DNA of 64,000 bases from Paenibacillus profundus (GTDB lineage Bacteria; Bacillota; Bacilli; Paenibacillales; Paenibacillaceae). Positions within the stretch are counted from its first letter, which is position 1. The number at the start of each line of letters is the position of its first letter. The DNA lies in the NCBI RefSeq assembly GCF_021369635.1, contig NZ_JAJNBZ010000002.1, positions 90,926-154,925 on the forward strand, written 5' to 3'. Below are positions 56,061 to 64,000 of this stretch, piece after piece. Position numbers and translations under genes: made by a program. The notes under the pieces are model-generated. The model did no database searches and was not told the DNA's origin. It worked only from the letters and a program-made list of their open reading frames with translations.

Positions 56061-57089
56061 ATGAAGGAAAAAATTAGAGTCATTCAATACGGCTGCGGTA
56101 AAATGGGACAGTTTTTTCTGAGATATCTGTATGAAAAAGGTGCGGAAATCGTAGGAGCGATCGACGTGAATTCGAACGTCGTCGGCAAAGATGTGGGTGA
56201 GGTTGCAGGCTTGGGCGTGAAGTTGAATGTGCCTGTCCGTTCCGATGCCGAGCAAGTATTCAAAGAATGCGATGCACAGGTTTGCATTATTTCGACGACA
56301 AGCTTGCTGACAGATACGTATGGCGCTTTTGAGCTGGCGGCTCGTTATGGCGTGAACGCGATTAGCACGTGCGAAGAGGCGTTTTATCCATGGACAACCT
56401 CCCCGGCGCTGACCAACCGTCTGGACCGGCTTGCCAAAGACAACAATTGCACCTTAAGCGGATCTGGTTACCAAGACGTGTTCTGGGGCAATTTAATTAC
56501 GGTATTGGCGGGAGCGACGCATCAGATTACTAGAATTGAAGGCATGTCCAGCTACAATGTCGAAGAGTACGGCATCGCGCTTGCCGAAGTTCATGGTGCG
56601 GGCTTGACGGTTAAGGAATTCGAGGAGAAAATCGCGAGCAACAATGATCTTCCGTCCTTTATGAGAAACGCCAACGAGTGGCTGTGCTCACAGTTTGGAT
56701 GGACGATTAAGTCAATGGATCAACAATTGATTCCAATGACACACAATCAAGATCTTCATTCAACTACGCTTGGCAAAACAATTCCTGCAGGCGATGCCAC
56801 TGGTATGTCCGCCGTCGTCACGACCGTCACCCATCAAGGTCCAGTTATCGTAACGGAATGTATCGGTAAAGTATATGCCGAGGACGAAGTGGATCACAAC
56901 GACTGGGTTATCAAAGGCGAACCGAAAACGGAGGTCAACATCTCATGCCCGGCAACGGTGGAGCTTACATGCGCGACGGTCGTCAACCGGATTCCAGATT
57001 TGCTTCAAGCTCCAGCAGGCTTCTACACAACCGAAAAAATGGCACCGGCCCAATATCGTACGTATCCGCTTCATTACTACGTAAAATAA
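56061..57089 (+). CDS. DapB-like NAD(P)-dependent oxidoreductase (2,4-diaminopentanoate dehydrogenase type)
   Basis: The 342-residue protein has the Rossmann motif VIQYGCGKMGQFFLRYL and the dihydrodipicolinate-reductase-like body STCEEAFYPWTTSPAL and SGSGYQDVFWGNL. It matches the 2,4-diaminopentanoate dehydrogenase-like branch better than true DapB. In ornithine degradation such enzymes deaminate 2,4-diaminopentanoate, but no other ornithine-pathway genes are near, so the true substrate is open. AGGAGG precedes the ATG. It is controlled by the MerR-type promoter. Confidence 0.75.
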   Translation: MKEKIRVIQYGCGKMGQFFLRYLYEKGAEIVGAIDVNSNVVGKDVGEVAGLGVKLNVPVRSDAEQVFKECDAQVCIISTTSLLTDTYGAFELAARYGVNAISTCEEAFYPWTTSPALTNRLDRLAKDNNCTLSGSGYQDVFWGNLITVLAGATHQITRIEGMSSYNVEEYGIALAEVHGAGLTVKEFEEKIASNNDLPSFMRNANEWLCSQFGWTIKSMDQQLIPMTHNQDLHSTTLGKTIPAGDATGMSAVVTTVTHQGPVIVTECIGKVYAEDEVDHNDWVIKGEPKTEVNISCPATVELTCATVVNRIPDLLQAPAGFYTTEKMAPAQYRTYPLHYYVK

Positions 57090-57104
57090 ATCGAATTCTG
57101 CAAA

Positions 57105-57133
57105 GGCGACAGCTTATCACTGTCGTCTTTTTT
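57105..57133 (+). terminator. Terminator of the dehydrogenase gene
   Basis: GGCGACAG/CTGTCGTC stem followed by six T residues. Confidence 0.85.
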
Positions 57134-57236
57134 GCGTCTGCTCCCGTCCGCACATTTAGGTTTACTTTTCCCCTGAAAAAGAGAAAATATGATTATAGCA
57201 AGACGCAGAGTCTTTCTATTACAGAGGGGGATAACA

Positions 57237-57638
57237 ATGTTAGATTTGAGTCAAATTAATATTTGGGCGGTGCTTCTGGCCACGGCAGCCACTATGGTGC
57301 TCGGGTTTTTATGGTATTCGCCGCTGTTATTCGGAAATGCATGGGCCAAACGTCTGAATGTGAACATGGAGGACCTGTCGGGAGGGGCTGCGACATATGT
57401 GCTGACGGCTCTGACCGCATTAGGTGGAGCATTTATTCTAGCTTGGCTCGTCTCGTTGGCTGGGGAACCCACGATTGCATCCGGGATGACCATCGGTCTT
57501 CTAGTCGGGATCAGCATTTCCCTTAAGATCGGGATGAACTACTTATTTGAAGGCAGAAAGTTAGGATTGTATCTGATCACCGTCGGATATCATTTGATTT
57601 CTTACTTGATAGCAGGACTTATTATCGGAGTGATGTAA
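57237..57638 (+). CDS. DUF1761 membrane protein
   Basis: The 133-residue protein has four membrane helices (about 9-26, 51-70, 80-98 and 109-131) and the DUF1761 phrase LGFLWYSPLLFGNAWAK. GAGGGGGA precedes ATG 57237. Function unknown. Confidence 0.82.
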   Translation: MLDLSQINIWAVLLATAATMVLGFLWYSPLLFGNAWAKRLNVNMEDLSGGAATYVLTALTALGGAFILAWLVSLAGEPTIASGMTIGLLVGISISLKIGMNYLFEGRKLGLYLITVGYHLISYLIAGLIIGVM

Positions 57639-57755
57639 TGGCAAGAAGCAGAGGTTGGACCGATATGTATGCATGCAGCCCTATGATGCACCAAAATAAA
57701 ATGACACACGTACACTAACCTATACTATGAACATACATCAGTTGGAGGATAATCA

Positions 57756-58574
57756 GTGATAATTATTTCGGACAGTGATGTAGAACAAGTAAATAAGGTA
57801 ACGCAGTCGGATGTAGAAAGAGAAATATTGCAAAAGAAGAAGGCAAGTCCAGTCATATATCGATATGACTCTCCTGAAGCTTTGGAATTCGAGTTGAAAA
57901 TGAGATCTAAAATTGTGAAATCGGCCACGGATTTAGATGCCAGTGGTGTAAGATTCGCCACGTTTAAAGGCTCCCAATGCAATAAGCGGTATTGGTCTCG
58001 CACAAAAAATGGAGGTTTCGGATTGAAGAGTGGCGTGTTACCGTCTGATGGGATAAACGATATTTTTCAAAACGGGTATCTCTATGCGTTCGAATGTGCG
58101 ACTGCAGTGGTCATTATTTTGTACAAGGCAGTACTCGATGCTATCCATAAGGAAGCATTCAATACTTATTTTACAGAGCTGTTCTTATGGGGTTGGAATG
58201 TTGATAGCAACCTGCGGCTAATTTCAGTCAATAATAAAAATGAAGCTTATTTAGGGGATATACTATATTTCGAAAATCCTGACCATCTTCCCGAGACGCC
58301 GGAATGGCAAGGGGAGAATACCGTCATGCTGGCCAATGACCAGTATTATGGACACGGAATAGGGATAGAAACGTCGGAGGGAATCATTTCGGCTCTTAAT
58401 AGCAAAAGAAAACCAGGCAGTATGACATCGGCTTACCTGTCCGAACGTGTGCTTCATCCGGATTTTCAATCATTGCAAAAATTATCTGTAAGGGGAAATC
58501 CTTTGGCAGTACAAAATAAGTATTCAGTAAACGCCATCGTTGCCAGAGTGGGGGCGAATACTTACATTTACTGA
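57756..58574 (+). CDS. tgl: Protein-glutamine gamma-glutamyltransferase (spore coat transglutaminase)
   Basis: The 272-residue protein matches Bacillus Tgl along its length: LEFELKMRSKIVKSA, YALECA-like YAFECATAVVII with the catalytic Cys, YFENPDHLPETPEWQGENTV and YYGHGIGI with a catalytic His/Asp. It forms epsilon-(gamma-glutamyl)lysine cross-links in spore coat proteins, supporting a spore-forming host. GTG 57756 follows TTGGAGG. Confidence 0.9.
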   Translation: MIIISDSDVEQVNKVTQSDVEREILQKKKASPVIYRYDSPEALEFELKMRSKIVKSATDLDASGVRFATFKGSQCNKRYWSRTKNGGFGLKSGVLPSDGINDIFQNGYLYAFECATAVVIILYKAVLDAIHKEAFNTYFTELFLWGWNVDSNLRLISVNNKNEAYLGDILYFENPDHLPETPEWQGENTVMLANDQYYGHGIGIETSEGIISALNSKRKPGSMTSAYLSERVLHPDFQSLQKLSVRGNPLAVQNKYSVNAIVARVGANTYIY

Positions 58575-58732
58575 AATAAAGGTTAGCACGGCCAGAATGG
58601 GCACCTCAAGCTAAAAGCGAAAGGCGTCTGTTCGCTGCGAATTTCCGAGAACGGGACATATGTATACCAATTCGAATCATTGCTGAGTTTGAAAGATAAG
58701 CAAGATTCCGAAAGAATATAATTGAATTCGAT

Positions 58733-58760
58733 CCCCGGCCTATGGGCCGGGTTTTTTGCG
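58733..58760 (+). terminator. Terminator after tgl
   Basis: CCCCGGCC-TAT-GGGCCGGG followed by six T residues. From 58761 to 59066 no gene is seen; there are GC-rich inverted segments around 58790-58830. Confidence 0.85.
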
Positions 58761-59120
58761 TTGAGGTTTCGCCGCTGCGCGCAGCGATATGAGCCGAAGC
58801 GTGCAGGCGGAGAAGCCCGCCTCCGCCTAACAAGCGCCAACCCTTTAGGTCAGCGCTTTTTGAGCTATCATCCTTTTTCACAGCGGTATGGTCAAGCTGC
58901 ATAAGAACCGAAAATATGCGCAGTTATGCCGCCTCAAGGGAGTATCGCGGCAGCATTCATCGAGGCCCATGCCGTCTCCTTAAGATATGGTTAAGAAATC
59001 CGCCGTGAATTTGCCACAATTTATTCAGAAAATACGCAACATTTTCCTGCTCTCGTACGTCTAATTATGAAGGGAAATTTTTCTTATGGAAAGATGAAAG
59101 TAAACTGGGAGGATGAACAC

Positions 59121-62100
59121 GTGAGAAAGTTATTATCTGGAATTGTGGCAATGTCACTGGTATTTTCTTTAATACTGCCGACCACACAATTGAATGCAGC
59201 AGCCGCCATTTCCGTCTATGTTGACGGATCGAAGCTGGCGATGGATCAACCGCCCGTGCAGTCTAGCGGACGGGTATTGCTTCCTATGCGCGCCATTTTT
59301 GAATCATTGGGCGCAAGAGTATCTTATAACTCGAGAACGAGAACGGTGACGGGCAGCAAGGACGGCACGACCGTTGTGCTGAAGCTTGGCTCCAAGTCGG
59401 CGACCATCGACAATATGAACGTAAGCTTGGATGTGCCGGCCAACACGCTGAGAGGCAGAACGATGGTGCCTGTCCGCTTTGTCAGTGAGGCATTGGGCGC
59501 CTTGGTTAGCTGGAACGAGAGAGGCAAAACGGTTACAATTACGACTCCGGACCGACCAAGCACACCGGATAGACCGGATAATTCGGATAATGTAAGCGGA
59601 GTATCCAACGTATACGCGAAAGTGATCGGACAACAGGGAGATGGAAGCGACTTGAATGTCAGCTTCTCTAAAGCGCCGTATGAATACAACGTGGATCACT
59701 ACCGCATCATGGTGGTCAAATCGTCGAGCTCGTCTTCCTTCAATTTGTCGAAGGCTCGCTCCGTGTCTTCCAACAATTATACGACGGCTTATCCGCAAGG
59801 CGATGATCCGAGCGTGCGGCTGGATTCCCGCGCGCGCGACGTGGACGGGGATTATATCCGCAACAACCAAACGTACAACGTATACGTGGTGACGGTTGGC
59901 AAGAGAAGCAGCCAGATGGCGCTTTCTTATCCGTCCTCACAGATTTCGCTGTCTGACAACGGCGTGTCGGCGGCGAGCAATGTTCAAGTGCGCGATGTCG
60001 CGGACTATGGCGACGGACGGGACATGAATGTAAGCTTTGCGAGACCGCAAAACGACAACAATATTTCGAACTACCGCATTATGGTCGTGAAGACCAGAGA
60101 CGCGAACCGATTTGATACGTCTTCAGCGAACGGAGTGTCCAGCCAGAACTACTCGACCGTGTACAAATCGGGCGGCACGACGCTGACATCGACGCTAAGC
60201 TCGACAGCAAGAGACACTTCGGGAGATTATATCCGCAATGGAGTGCCTTATACCGTATTTGTGTTGTCGGTCAGCAATACGAATTCGTACTCGAATAAGC
60301 TGTCTTCAGGATCAGCCTCGATGACATTGGGTCAATCGGTCGGCTTGCCTGTCATTACGAAGGTCAGCGATGTAGGCAACTATGGAGATGGCCGTGATTT
60401 ACAGATTAGCTTTAATCGGGCATCCGACGAATCGAAAGTAAGCTATTACCGGATTTTTGCCGTGAGATACCAAGATGCCAACAGCTTCGATCTGACGGAA
60501 GCCAACAAAGCATCTTACGGCAGATACCATGACGTGTCTAAGACCGGATACAGCATCACGACTACGCTTCCTTCCAGCATGCGGGATGTACATGGATCCT
60601 CTATCCGCAACGGAGAAACGTACCGCCTATTCGTCATGGCGGTGTCCAATAGCGGGGGGTCCTATAACAATGCGTTGTCAACCGCTTCGGATACGATTAC
60701 GCTGTCGAACAACAATATCGTCAGCGGCGTAACGAATGTAACGGCCAGCGACGTGAGCGACTACAACGACGGCCGCGACCTGCGTGTGTCGTTCAACCGG
60801 GCTTCGGATGAATCGGACATCAGCCAATACCGCATCATGGTCGTGAAGGCATCCAATGCGAACCGCTTCGATCTATCGGCGGCGAACAACGTATCGAGCT
60901 ATAATTATACGGCCGTGAGCAAGACCGGAGGAAATATTAGCTTGGCGCTGAATTCCAATGCAAGAGATGTGGACGGATCGGCGATTAGAAACGGCGTGAG
61001 CTACCAAGTATTCGTGATGTCTGTAGGCCGAGGCAGCTATAACAATGCGCTGTCCAGCCCGTCTGGCACAATTACGTTATCGAACAATTCAACGGTGTAT
61101 CCGGCAACGAACGTGTCGGCAAGCGATGTGAACGACTACAACGACGGCCGCGACCTGCGTGTGACGTTCACTCGTGCCGCTGATGAAGCGAACATTAACC
61201 ATTATCGCGTCATGGTTGTGAAAGCCGACAAGGCAGGCTGGTTCAGCGTTTCGGATGCGAATAATGTGTCCAGCTGGAATTCGACAGTCGTGAACAGAAC
61301 AGGCGGCAACCTTGGCCAGACGCTGGCTTCCGATGCCAGAGACGTTGATGGCGATCGGATTCGCAACGGCATTAGTTACCGTGTATTCGTATTGTCCGTA
61401 AGCACGGGCAACCAGTCGAGCAACGCTCTGTCGTCTCAATCCCCGGCGATTACGCTTGGGGGCACGACTGCAGTGGACGCCGCGGCGAATGTAGCGGCGA
61501 ATGTGACGGGCAGCTATGGCAGCGGACGCGATATCGAGGTAAGCTTTACGGCGCCTTCCAACGAATCGAACGTTGCTGAATACCGCATCATGGCTGTGCG
61601 GTCTGACCAAGCGTATGCGTTTAACCTGTCGAGTGCCAATGGGGTCTCCGCTTCTAACTATACGAGAGTATCGAAGCAGGGCGGGTATGTCCGACAGCAG
61701 TTAACCGACTCTACTCGGGATGTATTCGGTGACGCTATTAGGAAGGGCGTATCGTACCGTATCTTTATTTTGACGGTGGCCGATGGAAGAACAGGCACGA
61801 TCAATGCGCTGTCATCCTCGTCCGGAGATGTCACTCTCGCTGATCAATCCGTGCAGGCGGTTAGCGGTTTATATGCTCAAAGAGAGGGCAACAACGACTT
61901 TAGTGTCACTTTTGTCAAACCAAGCAATGAGAGCGGCATCGCTTACTATAAAGTAATGGCCGTTCCTTCTGGCAGCGCGAGCAGCTTCACGCTGGCCGAT
62001 GCGGACCGGACGAACTCGAATGCTTCCAAGATGGTGAGCGTTAATGGCGACACCAAGGCATGGTTTAGTTTGTATGATACGGATGCATTCGGCAACCCGC

Positions 62101-62216
62101 TTACAACGGGCACTGCTTATAGAGTATTCATCTCGTCTGTCGTAGACGGGCGCACTACATCCATTAATGTGTTGTCCGCTTCATCCAATGAGATTATTAT
62201 GGGTGAAGGTTACTAA
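59121..62216 (+). CDS. Secreted protein with copper-amine-oxidase stalk domain and seven tandem beta repeats
   Basis: The 1031-residue product has a signal peptide (RKLLSGIVAMSLVFSLILPT, cleavage near LNAAAA) and a stalk domain of the copper-amine-oxidase N-terminal type (about 30-130: VYVDGSKLAM, GRVLLPMRAIFESLGARV, GRTMVPVRFVSEALGALV). A Pro/Asp linker follows, then about seven FnIII-like repeats of 110-125 residues, each with YGDGRDL.VSF, YRIMVVK and D.IRNG..Y.VFV.SV landmarks. GTG 59121 follows GGGAGG. Such proteins sit in the Paenibacillus cell wall; a surface scaffold or adhesin role is inference. Repeats 3-5 are most alike; the last is the most diverged. Confidence 0.85.
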   Translation: MRKLLSGIVAMSLVFSLILPTTQLNAAAAISVYVDGSKLAMDQPPVQSSGRVLLPMRAIFESLGARVSYNSRTRTVTGSKDGTTVVLKLGSKSATIDNMNVSLDVPANTLRGRTMVPVRFVSEALGALVSWNERGKTVTITTPDRPSTPDRPDNSDNVSGVSNVYAKVIGQQGDGSDLNVSFSKAPYEYNVDHYRIMVVKSSSSSSFNLSKARSVSSNNYTTAYPQGDDPSVRLDSRARDVDGDYIRNNQTYNVYVVTVGKRSSQMALSYPSSQISLSDNGVSAASNVQVRDVADYGDGRDMNVSFARPQNDNNISNYRIMVVKTRDANRFDTSSANGVSSQNYSTVYKSGGTTLTSTLSSTARDTSGDYIRNGVPYTVFVLSVSNTNSYSNKLSSGSASMTLGQSVGLPVITKVSDVGNYGDGRDLQISFNRASDESKVSYYRIFAVRYQDANSFDLTEANKASYGRYHDVSKTGYSITTTLPSSMRDVHGSSIRNGETYRLFVMAVSNSGGSYNNALSTASDTITLSNNNIVSGVTNVTASDVSDYNDGRDLRVSFNRASDESDISQYRIMVVKASNANRFDLSAANNVSSYNYTAVSKTGGNISLALNSNARDVDGSAIRNGVSYQVFVMSVGRGSYNNALSSPSGTITLSNNSTVYPATNVSASDVNDYNDGRDLRVTFTRAADEANINHYRVMVVKADKAGWFSVSDANNVSSWNSTVVNRTGGNLGQTLASDARDVDGDRIRNGISYRVFVLSVSTGNQSSNALSSQSPAITLGGTTAVDAAANVAANVTGSYGSGRDIEVSFTAPSNESNVAEYRIMAVRSDQAYAFNLSSANGVSASNYTRVSKQGGYVRQQLTDSTRDVFGDAIRKGVSYRIFILTVADGRTGTINALSSSSGDVTLADQSVQAVSGLYAQREGNNDFSVTFVKPSNESGIAYYKVMAVPSGSASSFTLADADRTNSNASKMVSVNGDTKAWFSLYDTDAFGNPLTTGTAYRVFISSVVDGRTTSINVLSASSNEIIMGEGY

Positions 62217-62252
62217 GAAGCATGTATCATCCATGCACCTGACCGTACCAGA

Positions 62253-62283
62253 CGAAGCCCCGGAATCTATTTCCGGGGCTTAT
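62253..62283 (+). terminator. Terminator after the repeat protein
   Basis: AAGCCCCGGAA/TTCCGGGGCTT with a TCTAT loop, then ATTTCTTTATTTTT. From here to 62583 no gene is seen. Confidence 0.85.
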
Positions 62284-62583
62284 TTCTTTATTTTTATAGA
62301 ACACGAAAAAGGTGGGGAAGAGGAAGACGGGAAAGTGTCGGACTGGAAAAATACTGACGATACGGCTTCATGCTTGCACGCCTGCCATGCGATGATTGCA
62401 GTTAGGGCTTATCCTTGCTGAATTGTCACGTTCGGGCTCTGTTTTGTCACCATAATCGATGTACATGAAACGACAGGAACAAGTAAAATATACTTATAGA
62501 TACGGGATACAACCTTGTGCTCATATGAGGAATGTATAACAACTTGATTCAATCCACGTCTATACTATTGGAGGAATGGCAAA

Positions 62584-62898
62584 ATGATTATAACGACAAC
62601 TTCTACGATACAAGGTAAAGAAATTGTGGAATACATTGACGTTGTCGCTGGAGAAGCGATTATGGGCGCAAATGTGGTGCGCGATATTCTGGCTTCCGTT
62701 CGCGATATCGTAGGTGGTCGCGCCGGAGCGTATGAGAGCAAGCTGAAGGAAGCGCGCGACATTGCCATGGAAGAGATGAAGAGCTTAGCAAAGCAAAAAG
62801 GGGCGAATGCGGTCGTCGGCATCGACGTCGATTACGAAGTCGTGCGCGAAGGCATGTTAATGGTCGCGGTCAGCGGAACGGCAGTCGTTGTACGCTAA
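62584..62898 (+). CDS. YbjQ/UPF0145-family protein
   Basis: The 104-residue protein begins [20 protein letters not shown] and has [38 protein letters not shown] and [18 protein letters not shown], the full UPF0145 pattern. It forms pentamers in known structures; the function is unclear. TTGGAGG lies 9 bases upstream. Confidence 0.9.
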   Translation: MIITTTSTIQGKEIVEYIDVVAGEAIMGANVVRDILASVRDIVGGRAGAYESKLKEARDIAMEEMKSLAKQKGANAVVGIDVDYEVVREGMLMVAVSGTAVVVR

Positions 62899-62954
62899 TA
62901 TGAGATGATATTGAGATATTGTGTATTGTGAGGGGATACCTGATAGGTGTTCCT

Positions 62955-63400
62955 TTTTATTGTGTCGTGATCGTTGATGGCTATTGGATTCTGTCCAACG
63001 AAATGTGCGTACAGGGCTGGTAACGTGGTGATCCACTGGAAATGATCCAGCAGAATCATGCTCAACCGGCTGCCGATAAGAGGAAGGTCGCAATTAGACT
63101 GGATATTTTCCAATGGAAAGGTGAGTTTGCGCTTGAGGACAGTCAAATGACTGTACATTATCCAATGGAATGGAATGGTCGGCGGGAAGAGTTGCAGGAA
63201 CAGGTCGTTTGTCCGCTCACATTCAATTTTCTATCCTTCCATCCACTCTCCCCGGGGCTCAGACACCAGTAGCAAACTCCACCGCCGTGCGTTCAGTCCC
63301 CGCTATAAGGCCCCGCCGCTGCGCGTTCAGTCCCCGCCATAAGGTCCCGCCGCTGCGCGTTCAGCCCGTCATGAAGCCCCCGCCGCTGCCACATTCACAT
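62955..63400 (+). repeat. Long non-coding repeat, copy A, with 34 bp tandem tail
   Basis: From GTGTCGTGATCGTTGATGGC on, the segment matches copy B (586 bases further) with about 9 differences in the first 210 bases. It contains CACTGGAAATGATCCAG and TTTTCCAATGG. Its right end is a tandem array with GTTCAG starting at 63291, 63325 and 63359 (34 bp period), each with GCCGCTGCGC. Confidence 0.8.
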
Positions 63401-63540
63401 TCGCCGTAAATTACCACTCGCTACAGGTGTTACTAGTGCGGACTCCCCGATAAGCGTAGCTCCGAGGTTAATTCGCGGAAACTCGTAAGTTAGGATGAGG
63501 CGACTTCGAGCTAATTGTTAGGGGTAACTGAGGGATGTAT

Positions 63541-64000
63541 CTTTTAAGTGTCGTGATCGTTGATGGCTATTGGATTCTGTCCAACGAAATGTACGTACAG
63601 GGCTGGTAACGTGGTGATCCACTGGAATTGATCCAGCAGAATCATGCTCAAATGGCTGCCGATAAGAGGAAAGTCGCAATTAGACTGGATGTTTTCCAAT
63701 GGAAAGGTGAGTTTGCGCTTGAAAACAGTCAAAAGACTGTACATTATCCAATGGAATGGAACGGTTGGTGAGAAGAGTTGCAGGAACAGGCCGTTTGTCC
63801 GCACACATCCAATCTTCTATCCTTTTATCCACTCTCCCCGGGGCTCAGACACCCGTCGGAAACCCCAACGCCGTGCGCTCAGTCCCTATCGTAAGGTTCC
63901 GCCTCTGCGCGTTCAGTCCTCATCGTGAAGCTCCTAACGCCGCACGTTCAGTCCTCATCGTGAAGCTCCTAACGCCGCACGTTCAGTCCTCATCGTGAAG
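63541..64000 (+). repeat. Long non-coding repeat, copy B, with 35 bp tandem tail running off the window
   Basis: Copy B of the same repeat. Its tail is a perfect 35 bp array (GTTCAGTCCTCATCGTGAAG and CTCCTAACGCCGCAC), with GTTCAG at 63911, 63946 and 63981, continuing past the window end. The spacer between the copies (63401-63540) has no gene. Confidence 0.8.

Noticed and set aside
62895..63804. Paired minus-strand frames of 86-87 residues in the terminal repeats
   Set aside because: Most of the base differences between the two copies change the amino acid, which argues against a conserved protein.
63291..64000. CRISPR-like array at the window end
   Set aside because: The 34-35 bp units are back-to-back without unique spacers and no cas genes are near.

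Overview
The window looks like the chromosome of a Paenibacillus-type endospore-forming Firmicute. The evidence is a cggR-gap-pgk-tpiA-gpmI-eno operon, a secG-rnr-smpB-ssrA core block, a spore-coat transglutaminase gene (tgl), frequent TTG/GTG starts behind strong AGGAGG-type ribosome binding sites, sigma-A type promoters, and a large S-layer-style repeat protein with a copper-amine-oxidase stalk domain. Genus assignment is inference from gene content and order; no search was run.

Layout. 1-3267: a truncated AraC-type membrane regulator divergent from a heparinase II/III-like lyase, with a cre-like box between them. 3268-4000: a structured non-coding element and tRNA-Arg(CCG). 4051-5705: a paired SMR efflux operon with its TetR regulator (yvdT-yvdS-yvdR type), interrupted by a MITE-like repeat. 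5925-13416: the glycolytic operon, with a clear promoter, a CggR-type double operator, an internal eno promoter and a terminator. 13503-15579: a PadR/HAAS/DUF4097 envelope-stress-type operon. 15581-22455: pdxK, secG, rnr (with an unusually long RGG-rich tail), an mgtC-like gene and smpB. 22722-23086: intact tmRNA (ssrA).

From ssrA to about 50 kb lies a lower-GC accessory zone. It is punctuated by decaying copies of the ssrA 3' end, by ssrA-type terminators, and by a 110-185 bp structured repeat whose ends mimic the tmRNA acceptor stem. I read it as successive insertions at ssrA. One copy (28883-29338) is a nearly full-length mosaic second tmRNA with an altered tag. Cargo includes DUF3800, HEPN and PIN-domain proteins (possible phage defence), a LytTR/DUF3021 pair, hydrolases, acetyltransferases, an amino-acid permease, an AbrB/Doc toxin-antitoxin pair plus a decayed second one, a Nudix-GNAT fusion, a YebC-family regulator, a TetR/MFS pair with three palindromic operators, a SWIM-zinc-finger protein, DegV and an IS1182 remnant. 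No integrase was seen.

From about 47.8 kb the content becomes more core-like: exoA, RNase H with a viroplasmin domain, an Lrp regulator, an MBL-fold hydrolase, TetR and MerR regulators with adjacent targets, tgl, the 1031-residue repeat protein and a YbjQ-family gene. The last kilobase is a pair of about 95% identical non-coding repeats, each leading into a 34-35 bp tandem array that runs off the window.
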